DNA from: Hydnum rufescens UP504
Lineage: Eukaryota > Basidiomycota > Agaricomycetes > Cantharellales > Hydnaceae
DNA length: 64,000 nt
Direction: 5' to 3'
NCBI GenBank assembly: GCA_014904985.1
Contig: MU129132.1
Span: 19,229 to 83,228 of the forward strand
Shown piece after piece: positions 10,991-21,945 of this stretch. The stretch's first letter is position 1; each line of letters opens with the position of its first letter. The notes beneath the pieces are model-generated. The model was not told where the DNA came from. It made no database searches and worked only from the letters and a program-made list of their open reading frames with translations. A program made the position numbers and the translations under genes.

Positions 10991-13260
10991 GGTATCTCCG
11001 TGTCCTCTCTTGAGTACCTTGTATTTCTCCCGCTCGGCGCAAAAGAGCCCGGGCCCGGCCTGATATGCATCGTGAGCCTCGCTCTTCCTTTCGGTTCAAG
11101 CGTCCATTCAGTGTCTGACAGTCTGCAAGCACCCCTTCAAGATATACATAGATCTCTGATTCTTGACTTGGTTCTTACCTTTTCTTCGCCCAATCCAAAG
11201 CCTTGGTATATTCAGAAGGTTTTGATGCCATTCACACCATAAAAGTTTGCCAGTGAATTGCATTGTTCACTTCCGATGGCAAACATCCATCCTGACGACT
11301 GGAACGCATCTCTTCAGAACAACTTCGCCCTTCGCTCGGGAATCCTAGTGGGTCACCTATTCCTTGTCCATCACCGTGGCTCACGAGAGACGGGTGCTCC
11401 AGCTTCTCGCTGAGGTGGGGGTGCTGTCCTTTGTAGCAGCGACAATACTCCTTGCGATCACCACCGTAAGTATTCTTGCTTGGGGAGCTTTCACGGCTAT
11501 AAATCTCTCGCACCACCCACAGCGTCATGCCATCAAACATTACCGACGGCATCGCGGTTGGGACTCCTCGCTCCAGCCGGTCTCTCTATTATTTCTCATT
11601 GCTATTTTCATGGATAGGCAAGTTTGAGTGCGCAAACAAGGTGGACCTATTGCTGACTCGATCGAGCAGTATACAGGCCATGGCGAATATCCTCAGTGCA
11701 CGGTGGGCGTTCAGATGGGAGTGTTACTGAGGGCCCGTATTGCACCACCCAAGGTAAATCTATCCAGTTATGTGATGGCTTCAGTGAACTCTGCTGAAAA
11801 TATCTTTCCATTGCAGCTGTGCTCAAACAGATTGGGGATGACGGAGTGTGTGCGTCTTGGATACGGGTTCTCTGTTAGTGTGTTCCTGATCAGTACTTAT
11901 CCATCATAGCCTGGTTCACGATTGCGATTGCTGTCATGACGTTTGTGCAAACCATGTTCCCTGGCAAGCTCAATCTGTCACAAGCCCGTCAGCTTGCGGC
12001 GGCTATGATCGTCTTCATCTTCCTCTTTCTGTCTCTTATTATCATTATTCCTGCCACAACGATCTCACATTATTACGGGAACACTGGGTAAGTATGACCT
12101 CCACTGTATTTGCTCATTGGATCAACGTTCTATCTTTTCCCCACCTCACCCATAGTGCATGGTGCTGGATCACTGACACGAGTGGGGACGCGTCAAGACT
12201 GAAGATCGGTAGTGAATATGGCTACTTTTGGCTGACGGCTATCGTTACCTTTGTGCTGTACGGCACTATTGTAGTCAACTGGCTTAGAGAGGCTACTGTG
12301 AAAGGTGACCGCCACCGTCACCGCGAGGCAGTATCTATGATATGGTAAGTGGTACCAAGGCGACGCGGGCAAGGTCTTGATTCTATCTCACTCCTGTCCA
12401 TCCGTCGAGCTCAGGTATCCAATAGGTACTATCCTTCTGGCCAGCCCATTGTAAGCACGAGTATCGGACTGAACTTGTGCCTCGTTGGATTTAGCCTATA
12501 CGGTGGAGATATTCCCAATATCCGTCGTTCGATTCCTTCAATGGAAACCGAAGGGCCCTGGGGTCCAGCATGGATTTATTATCCTTGCAGTCCTCTTCTC
12601 TGCGTCCTCGGGGGCAGTCAACGTGCTCCTGTGGGTCCTCACAGGCCGCCGGTTCGGTTTCTCCGATCCCCGGGAGGGTGACGAGGAAGAAGGTCGCAGG
12701 TGGGGGCCTTACATGACGCACACGCTGTCTTATGTCTCAGGGGGGATGCATTCCCCTGCGGCGACGACGGTTGGGGGGCCGAGTGTTTCCCACCCGAGCT
12801 TCCCTGAGGACCCGCCGCTGGGGCACAGGGCGTATGTTCCTGGACCTTATGTGTGGATGCCGCCTGGGAAAGGAACGCTACCTTGAGGATAGAGGTGGTA
12901 TTTTTTTTTTTCCGCGTCTATGGTCCCAGGTGCGGAGTTATCGAAAAATCGTGGAGAGGATGAACTAAAACCGATCATTGCCTAGATACGGTAAAATCCT
13001 CCACCAACTAAAATTCCCGCTTGAATGAGGGAGTACAGTATGAGAGAGGTTTGTAATAGCGATCTACCTAATGCTGGATTTTATAGTCGATACCGCACAC
13101 GACAGTAAACTCGACCGGTGCTAATTTAGACTAGGCAAGAAACGTTGTTCCTCGTTGAATTGTTCATGAATTCTTGGTTTCTGTCTTTGTTTTGTACATG
13201 AGATGTTCCTCGGCAAAAAAGGGGTGGGGGCCGAGGGAGTAATAATAATGACCATAGTTG
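10991..13260 (+). repeat. Array unit 3 (GPCR-like gene only)
   Basis: Third and most diverged unit. Homology starts near the ggtatctcc block at about 10998 and runs through the receptor and its 3' flank, including the ccaccaa and gggagta blocks shared with 8405-8450. It stops shortly after the tgtacatgaga block near 13195. The unknown downstream segment of units 1 and 2 is absent. Confidence 0.75.
11276..12886 (+). pseudogene. 7-TM GPCR-like receptor, copy 3 (nearly intact, at least one frameshift)
   Basis: Start MANIHPDDWNASLQ at 11276 parallels copy 2. The first helix exon needs a one-base correction between about 11345 and 11390: GILVGHLFLV is in one frame and VAHERRVLQLLAEV in the next. 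Helices 4-5 lie in about 11880-12090, with SHYYGNTG-type residues before a gtaagt intron, then WCWITDTSGD and LYGTIVVNWLREAT, ending at a gtaagt donor near 12345. The last exon holds a seventh-helix signature LAYTVEIFPISVVRFLQW, a second hydrophobic run, and a Gly/Pro/Ser-rich tail ending PPGKGTLP with stop TGA at 12884-12886. This fits a fungal cAMP-receptor-like GPCR, probably plasma membrane. If the indel is a sequencing error this copy could be functional, and it is the likeliest active member of the array. Confidence 0.6.
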
Positions 13261-13965
13261 GAATAAAGGCACTTACAAATCCCAGCCAATCAAAACCTGT
13301 GCTAATTTATTTCAGATCCTGAAGTGAAGTGGGGCCACGAACTCGAGAAAGATTGGTATCGCAGCAAAAAGTTAAGGGCACAGAAGGCAACTCCCAACCA
13401 ATCGCACACAGCAAAAACCAAGAAAAAAAGAAACTGCCTACAGGTTTAACCAGTCGTGAAAAAGACAACCAAAATTGGAGGGTAAGGGGTAAGTAACTAT
13501 ACGAGGGTGCGTATCAATGGGAAGGGGGGGGCGAGGGCGTAGAATTCGTAAGGAATCTCAATTTCGTCGGTTCGTCCGCTGAAAGGCGGGGGGGGGGACG
13601 GGGATGCTCGTTGCAAGACGTGAGGAATAAATGCGAGGTGCGAGGTAGGAGGGGCATGCAAAGTAAAAGCCAAGGAACCCAAGATATCCAGCGCATGCAG
13701 AGTTTTCATGTAGGTAAATCAAGAAAGAAATCAAGATGCGTGACGGAATGGATATCCAGAACAGGAGACACAGGACAAAGGATCCGGAGGAACCAAAAAA
13801 AAAAAAAAAACACAAGAAAAAACAAGAGGCCATCGGCGCGTACACAGAATGAGGTTACAGTCATGGGGTCATCATGGCTTTTCATTTCTCGTAAAAGGCT
13901 GCATTCCCCTCTCAGGGAATGACGGCAGAGGTCATGGGTACGGAGTCAGAAGCTTCTTGGGGTGT
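13261..13965. other. Intergenic, no gene seen
   Basis: Lies between the array and the FAS1 gene. It contains an A run of about 15-17 at 13794-13810, a G run of 9 near 13589 and short purine-rich stretches. It includes the 3' flank of the FAS1 gene. No open frame here has recognisable features. Confidence 0.5.
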
Positions 13966-15379
13966 TTACGACGGAGGAGCCTTAACTGGAGGAGGCTTAA
14001 ATAGACGTGAGGGGGTTCGGCGCCGGAGGGGTGAAGGTGTTGTAGTTGCCACTGCAACGCTGTACGCAGAGGCAGCCGCAGCAGGATTCGAAGCCGGATT
14101 AGGCAAGACGACATCAATGAGGTGTACCACGCCTATTAAATCAATCATGAAGAAAACATAAGCGTCCCATCCTACTCTTTGGAATGGACGGAATGAAAGG
14201 GGGACTGACCATTTTGCGTGGTGATATCCCCATAGACTATGTTGGCAACTTGTTCGCCGCGATAGTAGACGACGCTGCCGCCCCCATCCTTCCCTCCCCC
14301 CGTACCGACGGTCACCTCCTGGCCTCCAGCACTTGTATAATTCTTTTGTGGAGAACCAGAGTACACCAAGGTTCCGTTGATGATATGATTCTCAAAGAGA
14401 CTTAGGTAAGTGCTGGGGCTGGTAGAAGGATCGATACGACCAGCTGCGCGGGCATCAATGAAGGCTTGATTGATTGGAGCGAAAAAGGTGATCGAGGGAG
14501 ATTCGGAGAGCGTCGAAAGGAAAGATGGGGGGAGAAGTGAAACGAGGGTCGTGAGCTCCTGAGATTGAGGGTACGAGGCAAGGGTCAAGAGATCTGAGGT
14601 CGCAGGCGGCAGATCCACGACTGTGGAAATGATGACGACTTGGAGCTGTCACGCAAATCTCAGTCATCAATTATTCGAATTCCGATCTGCAACGATCTTC
14701 GCACTCACATTCTGGTATGTGGAAGTGCTGATGATGACGCTAGGATAATTCTGATTCGAGATATGTGTGGCGCCTGGGAGAAAAGGAGACGGTGGGTAAT
14801 AATTGTGCAAGAGGTATAGGAAGGGGACGAACCACCGATCTTCGTGAACTGGATGTACTGGCTCTGGCCAGCCAATAAGTGTACGAGGGATGGGTCAGTG
14901 AGAAGCGTATAAGCAACGGTGTGATTTGGGGAGGTGCGAATGGCAGGAATATCCAATGTTCCTGGGATAACGTGATATGCCACTGGCGTGGTAAAAGAAG
15001 GCTTAACGCGGCAGCTTCGGGACGAATGGAAGTGGCTTACAAGTCTGTCCGAGCCATGTAATATCGTCGCCGAAAAAAGGGTTGACACCACTCCATGCCT
15101 ACAAAAGATAGTCAGAGCCACTACGTGAGGGTCATTGAGGATGTAGGCGTCACCCACTGGGTTGAACGGAGCCAACAAGGTGTAGGGCTTCCCAGACGCG
15201 AGTCTCGTGAAGACATTTTGCCCGGCCGCTGTGCCATTTACTTTGTCGATTACGGCCGTGAACGAGGTCAGATTCAGGGAATTCAAATAGTTCGTAAGGC
15301 CTGAAACATAAGTGCTTTGGGCCAGTGCAGAAGAAGAGCAGAGGGCAGCAGCAGCAGTGAGAAGAACAAATGGACGCAT
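13966..15379 (-). CDS. Secreted fasciclin (FAS1) domain protein
   Basis: Extracellular adhesion-type protein with two FAS1 domains. Six exons, read on the minus strand: 15379-15158, 15098-15041, 14982-14836, 14773-14709, 14645-14210, 14132-13966; all five introns are GT-AG, 58-77 nt, and join in frame to give 364 residues. Residues 1-20 are a clear signal peptide (hydrophobic, Ala/Leu-rich, ending SALAQ). FAS1 domain 1 contains TLLAPFNPAW and the H-box motif LAYHVIPGTLDIP; domain 2 has SITFFAPINQAF and ends VVHLIDVVLPNP, the usual close of the fold. An Ala/Ser/Thr/Pro-rich tail follows, ending in basic residues without the hydrophobic end needed for a GPI anchor; another unseen 3' exon could supply one. 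Probably secreted or cell-wall associated. The reading frame is clean, in contrast to many neighbours. Confidence 0.88.
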
Positions 15380-17099
15380 CCTGGGAGTTGGTCAGAAAGG
15401 TAGGAGGAAGAGAATAATCAGAATAATGGCCGCTTTTATTAGGTTTCAACGTGCATGACCCTGTTGTCATTGAATTGAGAGATAACTTGGCTGATGTCAT
15501 TGTGACCGGCCCCACTTGTCCAAAATAATGAGCTGGACATTTTCCGAGCTACAGCCATCCAGCCTGTACCTGCATGCCCAACAGTTAAACAAAGGCGGGA
15601 CACGTTCGTACCTCCGTGATCTCAACATTAGATCGCGGCCCAGGATTTGTGACAGTTTCACGGATGCAAATACGACGTGACAGCTTCCGGGTACGCGAAA
15701 AGCGGGCCACAACCTGCCACAACCCGACGCAGCGCCTCCCATACAGCTTTGGAACGCGTGCGATGGTGTGCATGACGAGCCCCAGGATACTGTAAACTGG
15801 ATCCTACGTTCTCTGGTCAGAAGCCGCCGAAATCATTTCTGCGTGGTAGGAGGAATCTCGATCCATAGCCTAATTGGGATTGACCTCCACTTATTCTTGC
15901 CCGTGGAAATACAGCGTAAGCGAATTACAACCAGGCTACCCCTTCGAGGGTGTTGAGTCCACCTGCACTTGAGCATACCTGGTCCTCCTTTCCAATGACA
16001 TGGCCTGAATTCCTCGGATAATGTGTCCATCCCTTGCAGGGCATGATAGCCTTCCATAGAAATAATCGGATCTGGGTCAGCAGACTGAGACAAGATCGAC
16101 TGAGCCCATATTTAGTTTCGGGGACGAAATGGAGAGCATTGATTACATGTATATGTAATGTGGTAATCTATGGTAATATGGAACCAGAAGCATCATATTC
16201 ACCCAGACTATCATAGCAGTACACCGGAAAACTCAGGAAATGGGTGATCCTGAGTAATCTAGTCACGCCAAGGTCTGCTCGACGTCTAGCCGGGTCGGCG
16301 AAGGAGACCGATGTCATAACCGATCCCCTACCCCCGAAACTCTTCATCTAGCGGCAAGAGTGAGCAGAAATCAGTTCTACGAGGTTTACATCGATCGGAT
16401 TCAATTGCTTGTGACGTGGATCGACGCACTTCTCCGATGCTGACACAAACGTCGCTGCGGGTAGGCCGCAAGAGAATGGTCCATTGAGGACTCATCCACA
16501 GCGATGCAGGAAGTTGTGTGAGGGTCAATAGCAAATACTGTATAGAGTAAGGACGCCACACGGCCGACGTGCCCTCGGATCAAATCCGGAGGTGAATTAC
16601 AAAAACGACAAAGAGGTTTGATTACATGTCGTTATCGATGACGAAATCGATAAAACAAGATAAAGGCTCCGAAGATCACCTTTTGGTACACCCGTCGCCC
16701 GGTGAGCGGAGACCGCCTGAGATTTAGGATATTCACTCCTGGTGGACACCCCAGAGCCCGGTGGCGGCCGTTCTAGGTTTGCAAATCGGGTGCTTACCAA
16801 CATTGGCCGTGTTTTCTGCCCTCCAAGTCCGTACTCCCCTAGTTGCCAACACGTGGTAATAATGCACGGCACAGCTACAATAATATCGACGAAAACTCCA
16901 CCTCACTCGTAAATGACGTCGTCTATTACATGGAATTCAATGACGCAGTTCCCACGGTTCAATGTATTGACGGTGACGCAAAGTCCTAGAAGAGGTCAAA
17001 CCGCGAACGGATGTGGAAAGAGGCTGTCGACTTCGAGACTAGGACGATTGAGATCGCCGGTACTTGGTATGAGGTGCCGAGACCACGAGGAAAGAATGC
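15380..17099. other. Intergenic, no gene seen
   Basis: About 1.7 kb with only short, unconvincing open frames on both strands. The part next to 15379 is the 5' flank of the FAS1 gene. The Copia relic on the right may extend leftwards into this stretch in degraded form, but I could not read it. Confidence 0.5.
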
Positions 17100-17422
17100 C
17101 GTCGATTGCAAAATGGGTCTTTAAAATCAACGCAAGCGAGCATCAGAAGTACAAGGCCTGCGGTTTCACTCAAATTTACGGTGTTCGACTACTACGAAAC
17201 CTATTCCCCTGCTGCGAAAATCGCAACACCGCAAGAAACAATTGGGAAATCGATTCTTTCGATTTTAACAGTGCATATCCCAGTGGAGAACTCGATGAGA
17301 ACTCAGAAATTTATATGCAGTTTCCCCCCCCCCCCGTCAATACAAACCTCAGGGGAAAGATACAAACAATTATAGCCCCATCCTGGACAAATTGGAAGGC
17401 CGCGTATGTTGCAAAGGTCTAA
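17100..17422 (+). pseudogene. Ty1/Copia reverse transcriptase relic
   Basis: Degraded piece of a Copia-type retrotransposon polyprotein. One frame reads KWVFKIN followed by a lysine-rich KYKA block and GFTQIYGV; a second frame continues with FDYYETYSPAAKIA; a third carries NWEIDSFDFNSAYPSGELDE and EIYMQ. Together these follow the conserved order WVFKxKxxxDGxxxxYKARLVAKGFxQxxGxDYxETFSPV and the AYLxGxLxExIYMxxP region just before the catalytic YVDD of the RT. Frame changes and a 13-base C run near 17326 show that it cannot encode an enzyme. No LTRs were recognised nearby. Confidence 0.75.
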
Positions 17423-17853
17423 ATGACATTGACGACGACATGAAAGCACAGGCATATGTCGTATGCACCTTTGCTTATTGCTTGGCCTCAGCACATCACT
17501 TATTCCCTTTGCAAATAGGCTTGGATGGGCTTCTGTCGAAGTTTCGCGAAAGATATCGATTGAAGTTCTGAAGATCTCGTGAGGCGGGGAAATAATTTCG
17601 CTTTGAATGTCCTTTCGTACAGGGGTGAAGGGATTGACCCGTCTTCTGCACTGTGATAGGAAAGATGGGGTTGAAGGAAGCCCGCACTCTACCCAACGCC
17701 GCCCCTGATGATCGTTGAAGGGAGGTCCAAATAGGAGCGAAGGTAAATCAGATCGAAGGCATGGATTCTAGGCTATTGAGCACACTACTTAATAAAGACT
17801 ACCCAATCTCTCCCAAATTGTTGATTGATGAAGTCCACCCCATGTCATAATAC
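17423..17853. other. Intergenic, no gene seen
   Basis: 3' flank of the minus-strand gene at 17854. Possibly includes more degraded retroelement sequence; nothing recognisable. Confidence 0.4.
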
Positions 17854-19110
17854 TTAGCAGTAGTCCAGATCTTCGTCCTCGCTTGCCCATTTATCGAAAG
17901 CAGAGTACGGGTCATCATCGACAGTGGGCTGAGTCTCGGTACGGGCAACCTTCCCCGGGGAAGTTGCATCGTCTTCATCCTCAGAATTCTCTTGGGTTTT
18001 CTTCACGGGATCCGAAGCGGCGGAATTGGCAGTAGACCCGAGAGAGGGAGAAAGTCCAGGGAGAATAACTTTGACTTGATCATCGATCGGAGCAGCCCCG
18101 ACGAGAGATGTCCAGACTTTGTACATTAGACTACAAACCATCACAGCATTGAATCAGCGAAGAGATTTAAGCTGGACAGGATAGCAAAGGCTTACTCCAA
18201 GTCATTCCCTGCGGGGAATGATGACCCAGCAGTCCCCTCCAGGTTCAATCTATGTGCCATGTCGAGCAAGCTGGGCGCCGGGCGTGACATCCCCGGCATC
18301 GCGAGCCATAGGGATTGGATGTCGATAACGTACACGGGGGCAAGGCTTGTACGGCGAGGCGGAGATGCTGGACGACGAGAAGATGAGGAAGAATTGCCGT
18401 CGTGTTCTCGATTCATAGGGGGCGAGCGAGACCTGGACCTAGAATCTGCAGGCCTGCGAGAGCCAGCTACAAGGGAGTCCTGATGGTGTGCATTACGAGG
18501 AATCGGTAGAGCGCTGGTTTGAACCAGTAGACTGGTAGCACCGAGTTCCCAGTTCGGTGGTGTCTACACCCGCTTCTGCCAGGACCATAAATGCAAAGAC
18601 GGCATCGTAAACGAGAATGATGGCGGGAGCAGTCCCCTCACGCATTTTATCATGTGGACGAATGGTCTCGTTAAAAAAGGTACGGATGGATTCTCCCTGG
18701 AGTGCTATCAGGCCAGGAAATGAGGAAATGAGCGCCGAGCGACGACTTACACCAAAATCCGTACTGTGTGAATGAGGATCGGCTTCCTAAACAAAAGTGT
18801 CCCGTTACTGCGCACATGAACATTTATCTAAACTGACCTTATATTCAGATGGCAAATATAATGCTGCATCCGGAGTGAAGAAATGGTTCTTTTGACCAAA
18901 TAATTCAGCACCGGTCTCTGAAAATGAGACCTCAGTCCAGGCAGTATCCAGAGGTGCTCTTCTGACTCTTGAAGCCGCCGGAGATGAGGGTGTGCTTGCA
19001 AAAATGATAAAACGGTTCACTAGACCATTCCAAAGTGAGTCACCAATTATAAATTTCGAGACTCGCAGAGTTTTTCGGAGAGCTCCAAGAACGACGCTGT
19101 TGAGGACCAC
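17854..19110 (-). CDS. Gfd2/YDR514C-like exonuclease-fold protein, start uncertain
   Basis: Minus-strand exons: about 19110-18838, 18786-18751, 18696-18196, 18130-17854. Exon 1 has ALRKTLRVSKFIIGDSLWNG and exon 3 has PVYVIDIQSLWLAMPG, a SLLDMAHRLNL helix and GNDLDL. These resemble the closing part of the DEDD 3'-5' exonuclease fold of Gfd2/YDR514C-type proteins, where a HNAGNDAxYT motif carries an acidic residue. The C-terminus is acidic, ending DEDEDLDYC, which fits a regulatory tail. Exon 3 is one base too long for its flanking intron phases: GVDTT is in one frame and NWELGATSLL in another. The frame is open upstream of 19110 as far as an in-frame TGA; a likely N-terminal piece beginning MAKTFKTLF lies just beyond it at about 19238. 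Either an intron or sequence error is involved, or this is a pseudogene. The family call is tentative. Confidence 0.5.
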
Positions 19111-20375
19111 CGCATTAGAGCAATGCGGGGCAGGATTGTGTCACAACAGACCGTGAATGTTCAAAAGCACTTCTTTGACAACTAGCATCTTCATTGGTGA
19201 TAGTAGCATAAAGAGAGTCTTGAATGTCTTTGCCATGGATTATGCGGGCAGGTCTAGAGGGTCAGGTGGATAAGAGACCCAATCAATGAAGCACAAGAAT
19301 GCCTACCCATTACGGGCCTAGCGAGTAGTGGTTATTAGCCTCACTCGTGTCTCTTTTGCTCTGATCATGGATTCTGTTCTTTTTGTTCTTCCTTGAATCT
19401 TGGCGCAAAGCTTTGAGCTTTGTCCTGCATCTGCTTCAGGCTCGTAAAGGTAATTGGAGAGAGAGATGCGAACTCCGTCGAGAAATATGCGGCCGGTCAC
19501 ATCTCACGGACCGGGGGAGCTCATCCTCTGGTATCAATATATACCAGGCACCCGAATGCCTGATTCCTATTCGGGAATTAGAAGAATTGACGCGGTCCCA
19601 GAAGCTTCAGACACATACCGAGGACCATTTCAATGGCCCCGGTTTTTCGTACTAAATTATGGCCTTGCGGAACGTCACGCCTGGAAATTCTATGATCCAA
19701 ATGGTGAGGAACATATTTCAAGAGGGAGATCGCACCAGTCTCGCAGATGGGAGTTGAATCCACCTAATTGATAGAATCGCATTGTGGCCCCGGCCTTCTA
19801 GACTCCATGGCCGCGTGCTAGACTTCAGTGTCATATGAAAGATATAAGTAGTTAGACTCGTACCCTCAGCTTTACTAGTACGCAGGTCGTACGTGCGTCC
19901 GGTTTTCTCCGAAAACAGACATCGGTTTCTTCCGATACATGGCGAGATTGGGGAATCCGATACAACAAGTGAAACCCTTCTTTTCACTGATCCACACACC
20001 GACGTCTGCTTTTTTTATACTTGTCTCCTTGTGAAAGACTCTCAGTATTTGCACCAATTACTGGATACGGAAGAATCGAAATGTGTGCGTTTGTGATCCT
20101 CGCTCACTCTCTTGGCAGCCCATTTATCCTTCGGAATTTGGCTGCAAATGAGGAGTCTATCCCAATGTTTCTTCATGTGAAAGTAAGTGACTGATATCCT
20201 AAGAAGGCAGTGGCAGCCACGAAATCGAATCATCACGCAGTAATCGGACTACTCTTTGCACTGAGTGAGCGAGGATACTCAACGCGGATTCGTAGCCTAT
20301 TCGAAGTGGACTGTAGTGCAATCCTAATTTATAATTCTACAAAAAAAGCGGCCACGGGATGAGACCTCGCCCGGC
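19111..20375. other. Intergenic, no gene seen beyond a possible N-terminal exon
   Basis: Right next to 19110 lies the possible 5' exon of the Gfd2-like gene (about 19238-19137). The rest has only short open frames on both strands with no recognisable domain. The 3' flank of the inositol monophosphatase gene is at the right end. Confidence 0.4.
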
Positions 20376-21876
20376 CTAATTGGGGCCATAGTCTTCAACA
20401 GTGTCGTAGAAATCTCGGATGATCCTTTTCTGAGCATCCACCCCTTTCTCGCTCTATACCAAGTGTTGACCACAAATGTACATCATAAATATGAAGCAAA
20501 AGTAAACGATGAGGGACCCACCTCTGTATCACCGATTGCACTATAGGTATGCGAAGAATCATTCAGCTACCAAACGGCGAGGGCATCTGGAGTGCTTCGT
20601 ACCGAACTACAATGTGCTTCCTTCCCATTAGGATATCTTCGTTCGCATCGTTATCAAGAGGGGCAGAGGCCGAGCCCCCAACGAAGCAACCAGCCTCCTG
20701 AGCAATGACAATTCCAGCCTATTCATCAAAGTTAGAGGAAATGAGGAACATTCGGAGAAATAAGACTTGGATAAAACTGACGCAGACGTCCCATGACCTT
20801 CGTTTTCACCATACGTCAGTCTTAGACAGCTACAATGGCAATGTAGTAATAGCACACCAGCATCCAATTTCCCTAGAAAAAAAAGGAGTGAATTTCAACT
20901 GAACGGGGCTGCTTTGCGTGGCAGAGTGTACGTAAAGCGTACCAATATATGTCCAAGCTTCCACTAGCGACGAGGGCATGATTGAGGGCAGCACTGCCAA
21001 TGCTGCGCATACCGTGAGCCATTTTCCCACCTTGGACACCCCCGGATGAATCACCCGTAAGGCGTTTGAACGATGCGACCTTTTTGTCCATGATGGCGTT
21101 CGAGCGGTCAGAGCCATATTCGACCCCTATCAACGCGGACGAAAGAGACGGGAAAGGGGCGGGGGCAAAAAATGGGAGACGTTGGGATTGATTGAGATAG
21201 GCGCCGTGTCCTCTTAGCGCCGAATACATCTGATCAAGAAAAGGATTGAAAATGACGCCGAGGACTGGCTTCTTTAGATAGATCAAGCCCAAAGAGACTA
21301 TAAATATCGGGGGTCACTGCGAGGCTGGTTCTAGAATTTCCAGACTACAAACTAACTGCAGGCGAATGGGAAACCATGGACAAAGTTTGTGGTACCATCT
21401 ATAAAAATGCCAACATTGGAATGCGTCAAAATTAGGTCAATCACCCTAAAGTCCCCAAGCATACCGATGGGATCCACACAGAAAGTAGGGTTATCCGTTA
21501 AAGTTGGCTTATGTCCCGACGAGAAGCTCTCCTCGCCAATGCTAACTTTCCACAGTCAAATACGACTAGCACTGCGCAATCAGAAATACCGACAATTCGA
21601 AGGCAGGATAAGCGCTCCTGATCTCTCCCTTGACAAAGTCTCAACTCTGACATCCCACTCCGTTACCAAATCAACTTCCCCAGACGAAATGTGAAGTTGT
21701 GAATATCGCCTTTTACAGCATGTTGTGGGAAAGCAACCGACCAGCATTCTTTTTCTCTGCAACCGTCTGGTGACGTATTGCTTTGGATCCATCCAAGATA
21801 ATATTTCCAGCACGCTCGCTAGCTTTTCGGTGAACTGCAAGACAGCCTCGAGCTCTGCGATTGACAACTGAACCAT
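20376..21876 (-). CDS. Inositol monophosphatase (two single-base frame breaks)
   Basis: Mg-dependent, lithium-sensitive-type phosphatase converting inositol monophosphate to myo-inositol. Ten exons on the minus strand: 21876-21742, 21674-21594, 21541-21465, 21398-21357, 21297-20943, 20872-20858, 20797-20782, 20718-20603, 20540-20522, 20453-20376, all GT-AG. Signature residues are present: [15 protein letters not shown] (metal-binding Glu), [13 protein letters not shown] (catalytic loop), [15 protein letters not shown] [13 protein letters not shown], and WSWDVC split over micro-exons, then [10 protein letters not shown]; it ends [12 protein letters not shown]. Length would be about 311, normal for the family. 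Two one-base deletions are needed to join frames: in exon 1 after EKLA (before ERAGNIIL) and in exon 2 after VRVE (before [15 protein letters not shown]). Everything else is intact, so sequencing error is more likely than decay. It shares a 69 nt promoter with MED12. Confidence 0.88.
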
Positions 21877-21945
21877 TGCGCTCCGAATTATCGATGTTCT
21901 TCGGCAACACCCGGTACCCTCTATTGTGCCGACGACAAATCGACG
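21877..21945. promoter_or_regulatory. Bidirectional promoter between IMPase and MED12
   Basis: Only 69 nt separate the two divergent start codons, so both promoters and 5' UTRs must overlap the opposite gene or be very short. No TATA box is obvious. One of the start codons could be misplaced, but both N-termini fit their families. Confidence 0.6.

Noticed and set aside
13794..13810. Run of A as a retrocopy poly(A) tail
   Set aside because: No intronless gene lies upstream of it on either strand; treated as simple repeat.
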